Below are positions 63,100 through 64,000 of a DNA stretch of 64,000 nt, piece by piece. The translations under genes were made by a program, and so were the position numbers. Origin of the DNA: Anaerolineae bacterium (GTDB lineage: Bacteria; Chloroflexota; Anaerolineae; UBA4142; SHND01); NCBI GenBank assembly GCA_020851635.1, contig JADZCJ010000109.1:47012-111011 (forward strand), written 5' to 3'. How positions within the stretch are numbered: position 1 is the first letter of the stretch; each line of letters starts with the position of its first letter. The notes beneath the pieces are model-generated. The model searched no databases, was not told the DNA's origin, and was given only the letters and a program-made list of their open reading frames with translations.

Positions 63100-63879
63100 A
63101 TGATTGGCTTGTTTGATTCCGGCGTGGGCGGGCTATCCGTCCTGCGCGCCATAGCCCGCGAACTGCCTCATCACTCGCTTGTCTACTTTGCCGACCAAAA
63201 GTATTGTCCCTATGGTCCGCGCTCTGCAGATGAAATTCGCGCCCTGAGCGAGCGCATCACTCGTTTCCTCGCCGCGCAATCCTGTCGCGTCGTCGTCGTT
63301 GCGTGCAACACGGCATCTGCGGCTGCGCTCTATCCTCTGCGCGCAAGTTTTCCTGATACCATGATCGTGGGAATGGAACCCGCCGTAAAACCTGCCGCGA
63401 GCGCGACACGCACGGGCAAAGTCGCCGTGCTCGCCACCAAGGGCACGTTTGCGGGCGAACTGTATACGCGCACCCGCGACGAATTTGCGCGTGATGTCGA
63501 GGTCCTGACGGTATACCCGACCGACTGGGTAGAGCGCGTCGAGCGCGGCGAGATTGATTCGGAGGAGACGCTTGCAAGTGTGCGTCGGGTGGTTGAGCCA
63601 CTTTTGGACGCGGGTGTGGATGAAATCGCGCTGGGCTGCACCCACTATCCCTTTCTTGTGCCGCTGATAGAGGTGGTCACGCAGGGACACGCGACAATCG
63701 TGGACCCGAGCGACGCGGTGGCGCGGCAAACCGCGCGCGTCCTGGCGGAACTCGGGCTTGAACAGGATATGCACAAGAGCGCGATATTTTATACGAGCGG
63801 CGATGTCGGGAGCTTTGCGCGGGTATTGGAAAAACTGACGGATTACAAACACACGCGCGTATTTCATTCCGATATCTAG
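63100..63879 (+). CDS. murI: Glutamate racemase
   Basis: The product has 259 residues from the ATG at 63100: MIGLFDSGVGGLSVLRAIAREL, YFADQKYCPYG, the first catalytic Cys in VVVACNTASAAAL and the second in IALGCTHYPFL. It makes D-glutamate for peptidoglycan. It is 58 nt after the amidotransferase gene. Confidence 0.95.
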   Translation: MIGLFDSGVGGLSVLRAIARELPHHSLVYFADQKYCPYGPRSADEIRALSERITRFLAAQSCRVVVVACNTASAAALYPLRASFPDTMIVGMEPAVKPAASATRTGKVAVLATKGTFAGELYTRTRDEFARDVEVLTVYPTDWVERVERGEIDSEETLASVRRVVEPLLDAGVDEIALGCTHYPFLVPLIEVVTQGHATIVDPSDAVARQTARVLAELGLEQDMHKSAIFYTSGDVGSFARVLEKLTDYKHTRVFHSDI

Positions 63880-63909
63880 TACTACAACGTTACTTTGCCC
63901 TGAAACGGG

Positions 63910-63915
63910 TATAAT
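63910..63915 (+). promoter_or_regulatory. Possible -10 element for the last gene
   Basis: TATAAT lies 41 nt before the first plausible start of the truncated gene. No good -35 is seen. Confidence 0.35.
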
Positions 63916-63950
63916 TTGCGGTCAAATCCATATGACAGGACCGATTTGCC

Positions 63951-64000
63951 TTGATTGGACATGTTTCGATCGCGCCGCTCGCCCCCAGCGGACGCAAACC
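63951..64000 (+). CDS. Start of a gene cut by the window edge
   Basis: A TTG with AGGA about 9 nt upstream opens MIGHVSIAPLAPSGRKP, still open at base 64000. An ATG at 63962 in another frame is an alternative. Too little is present to name the product. Confidence 0.35.
   Translation, partial: MIGHVSIAPLAPSGRK

Noticed and set aside
1..64000. tRNA or rRNA genes
   Set aside because: No cloverleaf or rRNA-like stretch was noticed in the intergenic regions read by eye; a covariance-model scan was not possible.

Overview
The window looks like chromosomal DNA of a GC-rich, probably anaerobic or facultative, uncultured Chloroflexota (Anaerolineae-like) bacterium. This is inferred from the gene content: Nuo subunits with a fused NuoCD, a MurJ/C39 neighbourhood, threonine/alanine/proline-rich lipoprotein linkers, a DHH-CBS-CCA fusion protein, several B12-type radical SAM genes and many GC-rich palindromic intergenic repeats. 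No rRNA, tRNA or CRISPR array was seen.

Layout. 1-8.3 kb (minus strand) holds housekeeping genes: a secreted protein cut by the window edge, glpX, murJ, a C39-like peptidase, a DUF1361 membrane protein, rarA, a hypothetical gene and an SRPBCC gene. 8.7-18.9 kb (minus) is an electron-transfer cluster transcribed from a good promoter at 18.9 kb: nuoB, nuoCD, nuoF, a nucleotidyltransferase-HEPN gene, nuoG, nuoI and a membrane HdrED/ETF:menaquinone-oxidoreductase-like protein. nuoE and all Nuo membrane subunits are absent. 19.1-22.9 kb is a sugar-type ABC uptake operon without an ATPase. 23.1-34.5 kb (minus) carries one SPASM-type and three B12-binding radical SAM genes with a glycosyltransferase, a metallophosphoesterase, an aldehyde dehydrogenase, a HicAB pair and small mobile-looking repeats. 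34.7-38.5 kb (plus) includes a degenerate PIG-L-like gene and the threonine-to-glycine pair tdh-kbl.

The most striking part is 39.1-44.5 kb, a complete diversity-generating retroelement (DGR) in the order target gene, avd, template repeat (TR), reverse transcriptase. The target is a 1067-residue NACHT-ATPase protein with a C-terminal FGE-sulfatase (C-type-lectin-like) domain whose last codons are the variable repeat (VR). VR (42169-42291) and TR (43096-43218) align over 123 bp without gaps. They differ at 19 positions, and all 19 are adenines in TR; none of the 93 non-adenine positions differs. The element therefore appears to diversify the sensor end of an NLR-like, possibly defensive, signalling protein. 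Around it are a 12-bp hairpin after VR, a palindromic repeat at the avd stop, a 215-bp cytosine-rich tandem repeat before TR and two strong hairpins before the reverse transcriptase.

44.5-51.2 kb holds an ornithine-cyclodeaminase-family enzyme, nfo, a lipid kinase, small genes, a MacB/FtsX-type permease and a DEDD nuclease. 51.3-64 kb (plus) holds a DHH-CBS-tRNA nucleotidyltransferase, a DnaQ-DinG helicase, an mntA-like gene with a decayed hepT, efp, xseAB, a PAP2-related membrane protein, ridA, an FAH-family gene, a class I glutamine amidotransferase, murI and the start of one more gene. Two families of dispersed intergenic repeats (AAACGCGAAT-type and GGGGCGGGG palindromes) recur through the window.
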